The notes beneath the pieces are model-generated. The model was not told the origin of the DNA. It saw only the letters and a list, made by a program, of their open reading frames with translations, and made no database searches. 64,000 bases of DNA from Clostridia bacterium. Its GTDB lineage: Bacteria > Bacillota > Clostridia > Christensenellales > Borkfalkiaceae. The position numbers and the translations under genes are program-made. This document shows, in pieces, positions 53,052-62,448 of the stretch (its first letter is position 1; each line of letters begins with the position of its first letter). The stretch is taken from positions 434,001-498,000 of the forward strand of contig JAGAIP010000003.1 of assembly GCA_017626495.1 (NCBI GenBank), read 5' to 3'.

Positions 53052-53498
53052 ATGGAAACAAAAGACGTCATTTATAAGCTCAGAACCGACCGCAATTTAT
53101 CACAGGACGAGCTCGCAGAAAAAATTTTCGTCACGCGCCAAGCGGTATCGCGTTGGGAAACGGGGGAAACCGTTCCGAACACGGAAACCCTCAAACTCCT
53201 TTCGAATCTGTTCGACGTTTCGATCAACACGCTTTTAGGCTCGCCGAGAACGCTGATTTGTCAATGTTGCGGTATGCCTCTCGACGATTCCACCCTCAGC
53301 AAGGAACCGGACGGTTCGTTCAATGAAGAATACTGCAAATGGTGCTATGCCGACGGGAAGTTTGCCTATAACGATCTTGAACAACTCGTCTCCTTTCTTG
53401 TCAGTCATATGTCAAACGAACAATGGCCTGCGGAACAGGCAAAGGCATACTTTGAAGAAGCACTACCCAAACTCAAATACTGGAAAACGAAAAATTAA
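53052..53498 (+). CDS. XRE regulator with C-terminal zinc ribbon
   Basis: A 148-residue protein: XRE helix-turn-helix at about 5-60 (LSQDELAEKIFVTRQAVSRW), then a putative zinc-ribbon domain from about residue 75 with CQCCGMPL and YCKWCYADG (four Cys) and a helical tail. The zinc-ribbon part (DUF-type, often found alone) includes the EYCKWCYADGKF signature. Probably autoregulated through the palindrome at its promoter. The ligand is unknown. Confidence 0.88.
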   Translation: METKDVIYKLRTDRNLSQDELAEKIFVTRQAVSRWETGETVPNTETLKLLSNLFDVSINTLLGSPRTLICQCCGMPLDDSTLSKEPDGSFNEEYCKWCYADGKFAYNDLEQLVSFLVSHMSNEQWPAEQAKAYFEEALPKLKYWKTKN

Positions 53499-53502
53499 GA
53501 CC

Positions 53503-53520
53503 GAGAACGCTCGTTCTCTT
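53503..53520 (+). terminator. Hairpin after the zinc-ribbon XRE gene
   Basis: GAGAACG/CGTTCTC stem with a short loop and a weak T-tail. Confidence 0.45.
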
Positions 53521-53630
53521 GCAATCATGATGCCGCCCGCAAGAAACAAGGACTTTTGACAACCGTCCTTATGTATAAAAAGGCATTCGCGCAAAGAGCG
53601 CAGTTTCCATAGGTTTTTTTGAACATTGTA

Positions 53631-53664
53631 AAAGAGTAGCAAATTTTGCTACTCTTTATTTTTT
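53631..53664. terminator. Strong terminator before the convergent lipoprotein gene
   Basis: A 13-bp inverted repeat AAAGAGTAGCAAA/TTTGCTACTCTTT followed by ATTTTTTT; usable from either strand. Confidence 0.75.
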
Positions 53665-53732
53665 TAGGTCGAATTTTCTTTTTCCTTAAATCCTTACGGA
53701 AACTGCCCCGGACACGGAGCTTATATTCCAAA

Positions 53733-54506
53733 TCAAATGCGTCCGGTCACATCAACCCAGCTTCCGTCGGTGACGTCCGGTGCGGTAATCGTCGTCGTTC
53801 CGATGTTGGAAATCGTGGCAGTGGAAATTACGCTCGCCTTTACGCCCATGACGTCCATCTCAAACGCAGTGACGATATTTCCCAGCGTTCCCTTACCGTC
53901 GAAGTAGACCTTATAGCTGATGTTTTCGATTCCATCAACCATATTGTTGAGCGCACCGTTCATGAATTGCTTGTATTCTTCGCCGCTGACGATAAATTCA
54001 AGGTAATATTCATTGTCGCTCACCTTTTGAAACTTTACGTCTACAAACCATTCAGCAGGGATATTCATAAGAGCGCCCTCGGCGGTTGCTCCGTCGGGCA
54101 TAAATTTTTCAACATACTGCTCATAAGAAATCTTAGCGTACATTTTTCCGGTGGGCAAAATGCCGTAAAAAGTTTCATCGACGTACCACGCTTCCATTTC
54201 ACCGCTGCCCATATCGTTGGTCGATTTGAGGTATTCATTCTGTCCGGCTTTTTTGGTAGTGACGGTCTGGTTCATGGTCATAGTTTCACCTTCGTAGCTC
54301 ATCTCGATTACCTGAACGATATCCAACTGGAAATTATCAAGTTCTTTCACCGTATCCATGGCAAGAGAGTAGAGCTGCTCGGGCGTTTTCTCGTTGAGCG
54401 TGTTAACTTCTTTGTCTGACGGGGTGCTACCGTTATCGCAGGCGGAAATTGCCATTACAGAAAACAGCATAAGCGAAGAAAAGAGAAATGCTAAAAATTT
54501 TTTCAT
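53733..54506 (-). CDS. Lipoprotein, LppX/LolA-like fold possible
   Basis: A 257-residue lipoprotein: signal peptide with lipobox ISAC (Cys about residue 23), then repeated beta strands (for example YVDETFYGILPTGKMYAKIS) like those of DUF6612/LppX-type lipid-binding lipoproteins. Start 54506 is set by GGAGG. A fully consensus promoter lies upstream. Function unknown. Confidence 0.75.
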   Translation of the reverse strand: MKKFLAFLFSSLMLFSVMAISACDNGSTPSDKEVNTLNEKTPEQLYSLAMDTVKELDNFQLDIVQVIEMSYEGETMTMNQTVTTKKAGQNEYLKSTNDMGSGEMEAWYVDETFYGILPTGKMYAKISYEQYVEKFMPDGATAEGALMNIPAEWFVDVKFQKVSDNEYYLEFIVSGEEYKQFMNGALNNMVDGIENISYKVYFDGKGTLGNIVTAFEMDVMGVKASVISTATISNIGTTTITAPDVTDGSWVDVTGRI

Positions 54507-54552
54507 AATATCCTCCAAAATATCAAACCTTCTCTCTGTTTAGAGCTTTCTC

Positions 54553-54581
54553 ATTATAGAGCGTATGGAAATACATGTCAA
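54553..54581 (-). promoter_or_regulatory. Consensus promoter of the lipoprotein gene
   Basis: Minus-strand TTGACA (54581-54576), 17-bp spacer, TATAAT (54558-54553). The spacer contains a small palindrome, GTAT-N4-ATAC. Confidence 0.8.
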
Positions 54582-54915
54582 GTATTTTTATAAATCGTCT
54601 CCTTGTTAATTCGATTTTTACAGTCTTATCCACACAGCGATGCCGTACTCTATCGTTTTACTCCGCATATTTTCTGCCATAATACCTTACAATGCCACAA
54701 AAATCAATCATTTGGATAGACGTTTTCGGCGTGCTCTCAGTTCCCTTTTATCATCGACAACCATGGATGATTTCGGAATGGAAGAAATCTAAAAACTACG
54801 TTTCTGAATTCTTTATAAAAAACTGATTCTGTTCAGACGGATTATCATCAGCGAAGTTACAACGGTTAAGATTCGCGGTATCTTCGCACAGTGCCATCTT
54901 CTTTTTACCAAGACG
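54582..54915. other. Non-coding stretch upstream of the IS110 fragment
   Basis: About 330 bases with stops in every frame. It lies immediately 5' of an IS110-type recombinase remnant, where IS110 elements keep their non-coding end and bridge RNA; some of it may derive from that, but I cannot fold or align it here. Confidence 0.35.
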
Positions 54916-55235
54916 TAACGCTCAAAGATTTGCGTTGGTATCGACGTTTCCAAAGAAAATCAAGATTGCAGCATTTTATCCTCGGACAGACAACTACTTT
55001 TAACCCCCTTCTCCGTCCCCAATAACCGAAACGGCTTCGATTCCCTCTTTTCCGACATTCTCTCTTTCGAGACTAATCCGAATAAAGTAAATGTTGATCT
55101 TGAAGTCAGCGGACATTACAGCTTCAACATTCTGGGTTACCAGTCGGAAAGGGGGAGCATTGCGTTGTCTTTAACCCTTTGCACACGAGCCTTTACCGCA
55201 AATCCCTCACCTTAAGAAAAACCAAAATCGGATCA
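54916..55235 (+). mobile_element. IS110-family recombinase fragment, frameshifted
   Basis: From 54928 the plus strand reads ICVGIDVSKENQDCSILSSD, the DEDD-domain N-terminus of an IS110 recombinase, and continues to LEVSGHYSFNILGYQ. The reading frame then shifts, and from 55167 continues as VFNPLHTSLYRKSLTLRKTK, the next conserved block. The start codon is lost and the whole C-terminal part is absent. The fragment runs into a DegT-aminotransferase remnant on the other strand. Confidence 0.8.
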
Positions 55236-55284
55236 AGATTGACTCCAAAATGATTGCAAAAATGATTTTGATCGCCTGTTATGG

Positions 55285-55608
55285 GCACTTCAATCTTCGA
55301 AACGTCTGGAGCATGATCATCCTTTTTTATGACGCAGAAAATCGGAACCAATCCGTTTCTTACGATTGCATGAGTTGTTAATGCAAAGGTGAAAGGGCTT
55401 GTTATTACTTCTCCATCTTTCGGGGAATCAAGCAACTTCCAACAAACTTCAAGAGCAAGATGACCGTCTGCGTACAAAGAACCGTGTGAAACGTCTAAAA
55501 CTTCTCAAGCCGGCTTGAATGTTTCTGTGTTTTACCTCCCATATTGATTAACCAACGGCTATCCCATAAATCTTTTATTTCTTCGATGTATTCCTTGTAA
55601 TCTGGCAT
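55285..55608 (-). pseudogene. DegT/DnrJ/EryC1 aminotransferase fragment
   Basis: The minus strand from an ATG at 55608 reads MPDYKEYIEEIKDLWDSRW, then hits a stop after SRLEKF; in another frame it continues ADGHLALEV, then KDGEVITSPFTFALTTHAIV and up to VSKIE. These are the first ~100 residues of a PLP-dependent sugar aminotransferase (VioA/DesV-like) used in surface-sugar synthesis. The remaining ~270 residues, with the PLP lysine, are replaced by the IS110 fragment. It lies just after the flippase gene. Confidence 0.75.
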
Positions 55609-55624
55609 AGAAGAACGTGTTACG

Positions 55625-57190
55625 TTAATCTCGTCCATCCTCGCCATTCGCCTTTTCAGTTATCTCAATAATTGTATCCTTGTGAATCTCTTCGATTGCA
55701 GTGTCATTTTCGTTTTGAATATCTTCTGCCGTTTGCGTAACTTCGACTTTCTTTTTTCTATGCAAAAGTCCTTTCAATATATTTAAACAGTATGTGAAGG
55801 ATTCCATTTTAAATAACCAAGCACCCAACACATAAATTATAATTGCTAGATGGATTTGGATTAATAACGTGAGCCAATTTGCCAGATTCAAGAAATTAAT
55901 GCAGTAAACTACTCCACCCATCAATAACGACAATGCGATTGACGGCAATATGTCTTTTAATTGTTCAAAATAACTGTAATTAAGTAACTTTTTATTCGGC
56001 CAAGAATTAATTATTTGGCATGCAATACTTGCTACAATCATACCTAATGCAATCCAAATCACTCCAAACCACATAGTTACCGCTATAATTGACAATCCGA
56101 TAATTTTCTTGATTACCTCAAGCTTTAAAAATATATCGCTCCGCCCCATAGCTTTTATTGCGTTAAGGTTTGCTGTGTGAATAGGATAGAAACCGTATGT
56201 TATACAAAAAATCATCATATACGGCGCCGCAGGCAACCATTTATCAGTTAGAAGTAAGCTGATTAATGCTGTTGAACAAGCTGCCAACCCCATCATTAGC
56301 GGCCACAAAACGAAAGATGTGGTCTTTATCGCACGTCTTGTCATTATCTTAACTCGCTCTTTATCGTCCTGTTCGTTGCTCATTACAGGCAACAAAACAC
56401 TGTCAATAGAAGCATTGACGTTTGTAGCAATTAAGTTAGGAAATTGATCTGCCTTATTATAAAAAGCTAAATCTGCAGAGGAATATTTTTTACCAATAAT
56501 CAAAGACCGTAATTCATAGTATGTTCTGTCAAGTAGTCCCGAAGCGAGCATCTTCCACCCGAATCCAAAGAGTTTTTTTAGCCTCTGAAACGAAAAAACG
56601 AATTTCGGCTTCCATTTAACTATTATCCAAAGAATAGTTGTATCGATGGTTTGGTTTACAAGGTTTTGTGCAACCAAAGCCCAAACTCCATATCCACTAT
56701 ACGCCATCCAAATACCAACGCCAGCTGCAACAATGGTTCCTCCTAATGTCGCAAAGAAAAACTTCTTAAATTGTAAATGACGAGAAACATATGATATTTG
56801 AACACTTTTTACGCCTGAAATTATTAGGACCAATCCTAAAACTCTTATTACAGGCGTTAAATCATCCATCTCATAGAAACGAGATATGAAAGGAGCAAGA
56901 AAGAATAGTCCCACATATAAAACGACACAGATAACCAAATTAAAGTAAAAAACCGTTGAAAAATCCATATCGTCAGCGTCTTTCTTTTGAATTAAGGCTG
57001 AACTAAATCCACCATCAACAAAAACCTGTAAAATAGAAGTAATAACGGTAATCAGTGCTATCTTGCCGTATATTTCCGGATCTAAAACTCGTGCAAGAAT
57101 AATTGAAACAAGAAATGTAACCCCTTGCGCACCAAACCGCTCAAGGAGTCTCCATATTAAATTGGAGGTGACTCTATTATTTTTATCCAT
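55625..57190 (-). CDS. Polysaccharide flippase (Wzx-like, MOP superfamily)
   Basis: A 521-residue membrane protein with about 14 predicted helices, starting RVTSNLIWRLLERFGAQGVT, the typical Wzx/RfbX-type lead-in. It would flip lipid-linked glycan repeats across the membrane. The last 45 residues form an acidic cytosolic tail (AEDIQNENDTAIEEIHKDT), longer than usual. Clearly more AT-rich than genes before 54.5 kb. Last intact gene of a leftward surface-glycan cluster. Confidence 0.88.
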   Translation of the reverse strand: MDKNNRVTSNLIWRLLERFGAQGVTFLVSIILARVLDPEIYGKIALITVITSILQVFVDGGFSSALIQKKDADDMDFSTVFYFNLVICVVLYVGLFFLAPFISRFYEMDDLTPVIRVLGLVLIISGVKSVQISYVSRHLQFKKFFFATLGGTIVAAGVGIWMAYSGYGVWALVAQNLVNQTIDTTILWIIVKWKPKFVFSFQRLKKLFGFGWKMLASGLLDRTYYELRSLIIGKKYSSADLAFYNKADQFPNLIATNVNASIDSVLLPVMSNEQDDKERVKIMTRRAIKTTSFVLWPLMMGLAACSTALISLLLTDKWLPAAPYMMIFCITYGFYPIHTANLNAIKAMGRSDIFLKLEVIKKIIGLSIIAVTMWFGVIWIALGMIVASIACQIINSWPNKKLLNYSYFEQLKDILPSIALSLLMGGVVYCINFLNLANWLTLLIQIHLAIIIYVLGAWLFKMESFTYCLNILKGLLHRKKKVEVTQTAEDIQNENDTAIEEIHKDTIIEITEKANGEDGRD

Positions 57191-57227
57191 ATACACTTAT
57201 CCGCTTTATTAAAAAAAGAAAGTTGTT

Positions 57228-58217
57228 TTACTTATAAAAAAAACTTATTATTTTTCTTGTTATTGTTTTAACAATAGTTGGAATTGCTTTTAAAAAATCA
57301 ATCGCAAAAACAGAATGTCTATGCTTTTTAATTGATGTATAACTTTCTTTATCCTTTCCTCTAATAAAACTAATAATAGAATTACTGATTAGTTCTCTTT
57401 CTCTCTCATAATACTGAACATTTATTCCAATAGATTTAGCATAATTTCTTAATGTGTCAACTTCCAGCCAAAATTTATAGTAATTAAAATTACTTTTTTG
57501 ACAGGTGAAACTATACGCATTACTTTGATACCTATAAATAGAACCTACAAAGGGAAGAACATATAATTTTCCGAAATGAAAAAACAAAATCGGATCTTTT
57601 CTATCCCCTGGACATTTCGTTTTTATGTACTCTTCCGAATTCAAACGACTAATAAACTCTGATGTATTTCTATAAAAATAGGAACTGAAATGTGCAAATA
57701 ATTGCCACTTATTATTATCTTTAATTGTGTAATCTCCGGGAGAAGAATCTATGAATGCATGAATTTCATTGCCTGAAGAATCAATTGTTTTTGTCATGTG
57801 CCCTACAGCATAATAATCTTTATTGCTTTCTAAGAAATCAAATTGTTTTTGCAGTTTTTGATCGTCACACCAATAATCATCTGCTTCACAGCAAGCTATA
57901 TATGTTCCTTTTATGTTTTCACTTAAAATCTTACTTAAACTACCATCTCCTTTGGAATATTGGTTGGACACTTCATAAATTGGTCTAATAATTTTAGGGT
58001 ACCGTAAAGCATATTGTCTAATAATTGTTGCAGTATTATCTGTCGACGCATCGTCGTGAACAATAATTTCGAAGGGAAACGTCGTCTCCTGTGATAACAT
58101 TCCATCAAGGCATTGCGAAATGTAATTCTCATGATTAAAAGCTATACATTGTATTGAGACTAACGGCTTAGAATAATCCCATTTAGAAATAATATCTTCT
58201 TCTTTCTTAAACTCCAT
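57228..58217 (-). CDS. Family 2 glycosyltransferase
   Basis: A 329-residue GT2 enzyme: VSIQCIAFNHENYISQCLDG opens the GT-A fold, VHDDASTDNT is the nucleotide-sugar site, and CEADDYWCDD is the DXD-type motif. The C-terminus ends in basic, amphipathic sequence that may touch the membrane. It starts directly after the glf stop. Acceptor and donor are unknown; UDP-galactofuranose is possible from context. Confidence 0.88.
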   Translation of the reverse strand: MEFKKEEDIISKWDYSKPLVSIQCIAFNHENYISQCLDGMLSQETTFPFEIIVHDDASTDNTATIIRQYALRYPKIIRPIYEVSNQYSKGDGSLSKILSENIKGTYIACCEADDYWCDDQKLQKQFDFLESNKDYYAVGHMTKTIDSSGNEIHAFIDSSPGDYTIKDNNKWQLFAHFSSYFYRNTSEFISRLNSEEYIKTKCPGDRKDPILFFHFGKLYVLPFVGSIYRYQSNAYSFTCQKSNFNYYKFWLEVDTLRNYAKSIGINVQYYERERELISNSIISFIRGKDKESYTSIKKHRHSVFAIDFLKAIPTIVKTITRKIISFFYK

Positions 58218-59327
58218 TTATAAAACCTTCTTGCACTTTTTCAATACAGACTCTACCGTTGCATCCATATCGTAATACTTGTATTCGCCTAATCTTCCGC
58301 CAAAGATTACTTTTTCTTCTTTATTTGCCAAATCTTTATATTGCGAAAACAAAGATGAATTTTTCTCATCATTTACAGGATAATACGGTTCATCTCCCGG
58401 TTTCCATTCAGAACTGTACTCACGACTAATTATTGTCTTAGAAATATCATTACCGTTTTCGTCTTTACCGAATTCAAACCATTTGTGCTCAATAATCCTT
58501 GTCCATGGTGTTTCTTTATCAGTATAATTAACCGCTGCATTCCCTTGGAAATTTTGCATATCTAAGATTTCATGTTCGAAACGAATGCTTCTATATTCAA
58601 GCGTACCCAACTTATAATCAAAATAAGCATCAATCGGACCTGTATAGACAATCATTCTTGCCATACTATTCCATTTTTCTCGATTATCCAAATAGTTCTC
58701 CTCTAAACGTACCTCAATGCCTTCCAAAATATTTTTTACCATGTTCGTATATCCGCCAACCGGTATACCTTGATAAAGCGCATTAAAATAATTATTATCA
58801 AATGTAAAACGAACAGGTAGTCTCTTAATGATAAAAGCTGGTAAATCTTTACAGTCTCTACCCCATTGTTTCTCAGTATATCCCTTAATCAGCTTCTCAA
58901 AAAGATCTCTTCCAACCAAAGAAATTGCCTGTTCCTCTAAATTCTGCGGCGGACCTATTATCTCTTTCTTCTGTTCTTCTATTTTTGCTTTAGCTTCCTC
59001 AGGAGTAACCACTCCCCATATCTTATTGAAGGTGTACATATTAAATGGAAGTGAGTATAACTGTCCTTTATAATTAGCAACCGGACTATTGGTAAAACGA
59101 TTGAATACGGTATATTGATTCAAATAATCCCATACTTCTTTATTATTAGTATGGAAAATATGTGCTCCATATTTATGAAAATTGATCCCTTCAATTTTTT
59201 CCGTGTAAATATTTCCCCCAATATGGTTTCTTTTATCTATTACAAGGACTTTATATCCTCTATTCGTTGCTTCACGAGCGAAAATCGCTCCATAAAGACC
59301 TGCTCCAACCACTAAATAATCATACAT
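58218..59327 (-). CDS. glf: UDP-galactopyranose mutase
   Basis: A 369-residue flavoenzyme converting UDP-galactopyranose to UDP-galactofuranose. FAD motif VGAGLYGAIFAREATNRG at the N-terminus, then NIYTEKIEGINFHKYGAHIF and the conserved C-terminal GRLGEYKYYDMD. Its presence means the cluster probably makes a galactofuranose-containing surface glycan. Confidence 0.96.
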   Translation of the reverse strand: MYDYLVVGAGLYGAIFAREATNRGYKVLVIDKRNHIGGNIYTEKIEGINFHKYGAHIFHTNNKEVWDYLNQYTVFNRFTNSPVANYKGQLYSLPFNMYTFNKIWGVVTPEEAKAKIEEQKKEIIGPPQNLEEQAISLVGRDLFEKLIKGYTEKQWGRDCKDLPAFIIKRLPVRFTFDNNYFNALYQGIPVGGYTNMVKNILEGIEVRLEENYLDNREKWNSMARMIVYTGPIDAYFDYKLGTLEYRSIRFEHEILDMQNFQGNAAVNYTDKETPWTRIIEHKWFEFGKDENGNDISKTIISREYSSEWKPGDEPYYPVNDEKNSSLFSQYKDLANKEEKVIFGGRLGEYKYYDMDATVESVLKKCKKVL

Positions 59328-59367
59328 CAGATATTATCTCTCCTTCATCAAACTAAGATAGAAGTGT

Positions 59368-60306
59368 TTACATTTTAATATTTATTACTTTTTGCCCTGG
59401 CTCTATAACCTTCCCTAATTTACCTCTCTTTGCGTGTTTATATCCTAATCTTATGGAATTCAAAACATTCTTTCTATCCTTAACATCAAATAACATGACT
59501 CCCAACATATATTGAAGAAACTTTAAAAAAATCCAAATGCTATTCTTTCCATTCTGTTTGTAAAGATAAAATTTGTTTCTAACTTTGTAATATTCTTTCC
59601 AAGGTGCTTCATATTCATTCTCAAAGCGTATACCTAAATACTTTTTTACACTTTTGTCTGAAGTGGTTGGATGAAAATATCTAGAATCAACAATAGTTGC
59701 AACAAACGCGCCTGCATCTAATGCTCGATTAAAGTAATCAACCTCATCAAATCTAATAAAAAAATCCTTGTTTGGAAATCCGATTAGTTCAATTAGCTCT
59801 CGATTCACCAAGGTTCCATTAAATAAGTTGCATTGATTCATAATTAATCCATCAGATTCTGCTTTAGTCGCTTCGTCAATCGTAGTTATCGTACTCAAAC
59901 CAAACGTTAAATTAGCCTCATCGCAAATTACAATTGAATTTAACATCATTGGCTTGCCGTTAACGTATTCTCGATAATACGTATTTAACAATTTTTCAAA
60001 TGTATTATTGTCAAATGGCCTTCCGTCATCATCCATCAGTATACAACAATCATATCCTAAGTCATATGCATACTTCAAACCGTGGTAAAAACCACCGGCA
60101 CCACCCGTATTTTCTTGAAGTTCATACACGATTATTTCTTTATTGTTGCCGTATTCATCTCTAAGTCTTTCTACCGTCCCATCTTTGGAACAGTTATCAA
60201 CAATAATCAACGCATCTAGCTTGCCATTTTGGTTCAAACATGCTTCTAAATTTTTCTTCAGCAGATCATATCTGCGATACGTTACGATTATTCCCGTAGT
60301 TTTCAT
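59368..60306 (-). CDS. Family 2 glycosyltransferase, galactofuranosyltransferase-like
   Basis: A 312-residue GT2 enzyme: TGIIVTYRRYDLLKKNLEAC at the N-terminus, IIVDNCSKDGT, the NTGGAGGFYHGLKYA block and the DXD motif CILMDDDGRP. The GGAGG-containing block is typical of GlfT/WbbI-type rhamnosyl- or galactofuranosyltransferases, fitting the neighbouring glf. Start 60306 is set by AAAGGTG 5 bases upstream. Confidence 0.88.
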   Translation of the reverse strand: MKTTGIIVTYRRYDLLKKNLEACLNQNGKLDALIIVDNCSKDGTVERLRDEYGNNKEIIVYELQENTGGAGGFYHGLKYAYDLGYDCCILMDDDGRPFDNNTFEKLLNTYYREYVNGKPMMLNSIVICDEANLTFGLSTITTIDEATKAESDGLIMNQCNLFNGTLVNRELIELIGFPNKDFFIRFDEVDYFNRALDAGAFVATIVDSRYFHPTTSDKSVKKYLGIRFENEYEAPWKEYYKVRNKFYLYKQNGKNSIWIFLKFLQYMLGVMLFDVKDRKNVLNSIRLGYKHAKRGKLGKVIEPGQKVINIKM

Positions 60307-60423
60307 TTTGTCACCTTTCAATATTTGTTTCTTATCTTATTTCCTGTATGTATGGATTTTGAGTAGGTTATTTCAATATTTTATGTATCATATAACTTAG
60401 GAGAAATCGTAATAAACAAAACT

Positions 60424-60810
60424 TCAAACTTTGTTATTAATAATCTCGAATTTTCCCTTAAAAAACAATTTCTGAAACTCTTCTATCATTTTTTTAAATC
60501 ACTAGCTTGAAAAACAATAACGTGCTTGTTAATACATGAACACATTATGTTATCAGCAATATATCTACTAATATTCTCATTCTCAAAGAAATATTTTAAC
60601 TCCTTTGCGGAAACAATAATATCACTAGCATTTTTTCGTTTATCTTTTTTGTTGTAATTGAATCCTCTCGTACAACATAATTGTAATGATATAGATTTGG
60701 GTTTAATAACATTTTTGCTTTTAATATTGCTCTAGGCGTGAATTATTCATCCTCTAACCATAAGAATATTTTCACAAATATCATCAAACCCATATCAACG
60801 TTTGTATCAC
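60424..60810 (-). pseudogene. C-terminal fragment of a family 2 glycosyltransferase
   Basis: Reading the minus strand from about 60790: FLWLEDE, an in-frame stop, then FTPRAILKAKMLLNPNLYHY and NYVVREDSITT; after a frameshift it continues KKDKRKNASDIIVSAKELKY and ends EFQKLFFKGKFEIINNKV at a stop at 60426. EDE-x-FTPR and the REDSI block are typical of GT2 capsule glycosyltransferases of the EpsH type. The N-terminal GT-A domain is missing; the fragment stops at the end of the IS5-type element. Confidence 0.65.
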
Positions 60811-60811
60811 T

Positions 60812-61941
60812 TAAGGGAACCTCTAAAAATCAATTTCCAACATTCAATATTGCGATTCAACATCAAAAAATGAAACATGCGAGGCAAATTGCATTCCAAA
60901 TATATATTTCATGTGTTTTTCGGGGTTGGAAGTCCCTAATTTGCGGATATTTCCTGCAAAAGGGTATAGTTATCCCACGGTAATCTCCTTCCTGATTAAA
61001 ACACAGTAGCGACAAAAGTTATCAGCCCTGCATGGAATGTAGCGTGCTTGATCCCGATGGAACACACCGTCAGGCCATGCATGGACATTGTCATAAAGCC
61101 AAAACGTGCTCGATACGACAACGAATCCTGGATTTTCACGCTTTTTCTTTCTTTGCTTCGTTAGTGGCTTGTTACATACCCTTTTTTCGAAAACCTCATT
61201 TTTAACGTGTTCGAGCAAATTCCTACCAACATAGGCACTGTAAGCATCTACCTTGATATGATCCTTGTAGCCATACCCCATCCCTCTTTTTTGCCCAACG
61301 AACATCATTGTCTTTTTGAGACTTCTTGTGAGAATTCTTTTTCAATTTCTCAAGAATTTTGCTGTTTTTAATCTGCTCGTTTTCATCACGGTTGTTTCGC
61401 TGACGAGGTGCATCTACGAATGTTGCATCCACATTGGTGCCAGTGTGCGTAATGATACCTTGTATCTACAACATCTGATTGAACTGCGAGAAAAGCTCAT
61501 CAATGATTTCCAATGCAATCAATATATTCCTGAACAACCAGATCGTCTTGACATCCGATACTTTTTCTCCCAAAGACAAGCCGAGAAAACGTTGAAAACT
61601 GATTCTATCTGTGATTTAATACTCTGTTTAATCATCTGAAAGGTTGAACAACCTTTGCAGCACCAGTACCTTGAACATCATTACCTTGTCAAACGGATGG
61701 CGCCCTGCACTGCATTTGCGTTCTTTTTTTATGCTCACAGTCAGAATGGGCAGAAACTTTCAAAATCTATGACTTTTAACCGTTCCAATGAATCTCCCAA
61801 TTTGCTTAGTCTTTCAAATTGAGTTTCTTCTACAAACGGTCGATTTGTTTCTTATTTTCGCCTCCCTTTCTTGGTTTTCTTTATTATACCATATTTTTCG
61901 AAAAATTACAAGAACTAAGGGAATTTTTAGAGGTGTCCTTA
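60812..61941 (-). mobile_element. Dead IS5-family insertion sequence with both inverted repeats
   Basis: Inverted repeats at 60812-60830 and 61923-61941 match at 17 of 19 bases (TAAGGxxACCTCTAAAAAT). Between them the minus strand encodes an IS5-type DDE transposase broken by frameshifts and stops: the HPFDKVMMFKVLVLQ block near 61690, then VDAPRQRNNRDENEQIKN and AKKRDG near 61260-61430, then GYKDHIKVDAYSAY and LTKQRKKKRENP. The 1130-bp length is normal for the family. Confidence 0.85.
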
Positions 61942-61993
61942 TTATAATTTTTCTTATCAACTTTGGGAAGCTACGCTCTTGACCGCAATAAAA

Positions 61994-62024
61994 AAGAGAG
62001 AACTAAAAAAACTTGTTCTCTCTT
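61994..62024 (-). terminator. Terminator-like hairpin
   Basis: AAGAGAGAAC/GTTCTCTCTT around an 11-base loop; the T-run follows on the minus strand. Confidence 0.5.
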
Positions 62025-62069
62025 AAAAAAATTATGAAATTGCAGTCTCTTTATCGGCAAAAACGATAT

Positions 62070-62232
62070 GTCGTAAGTTCAAAACCTGTTTTTTGAAAAA
62101 AGCGCCAAAATGCAGCTGTTAAATTCAAAGATTTTCCGATGACAAAAACACAAGATAAGCATATAAAAAAGCACAAGATACGTGGGTATCTTGTGCTTTT
62201 TTCTGTTGTAGCTTTTTCGTACAACAAAGATG
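62070..62232. repeat. Dispersed ~160-bp repeat, copy A
   Basis: Begins with a T-arm-like AGTTCAAAACCTG, has the hairpin CACAAGATAC/GTATCTTGTG (62172-62195) and ends ACAACAAAGATG. About 70-80% like copy B at 63580-63740 by eye, in the same orientation. In copy A a larger inverted repeat follows (62208-62255, arms over 20 bp around CGTACAACAAAGA). Confidence 0.75.
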
Positions 62233-62255
62233 TCTTTGTTGTACGAAATAGCTAC

Positions 62256-62448
62256 ACACGATATTTTATTTCGAGACGTATTTACGCTCAAAGGAAACAA
62301 CAGTCCGACAATTATGCCGGACTTTACGTTAATTTTTATTTAGTTGTCTGTTTCTATGTATTCACGGATCCTCGCTCCGCCTTTCAGAACGATAACGATT
62401 GAGTTATCGTTCTGCACTCATTTCCCGTTAATTTCTGCTACTTACCAC
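62256..62448. other. Non-coding stretch with a hairpin downstream of the serine hydrolase
   Basis: Contains GAACGATAAC/GTTATCGTTC (62388-62413), probably the transcription stop of the serine hydrolase, and a weaker AGTCCG/CGGACT pair near 62309-62328. Confidence 0.45.

Noticed and set aside
62172-62195. Repeated CACAAGATAC hairpin considered as CRISPR repeats
   Set aside because: Only two copies 1.5 kb apart, no spacers and no cas genes.
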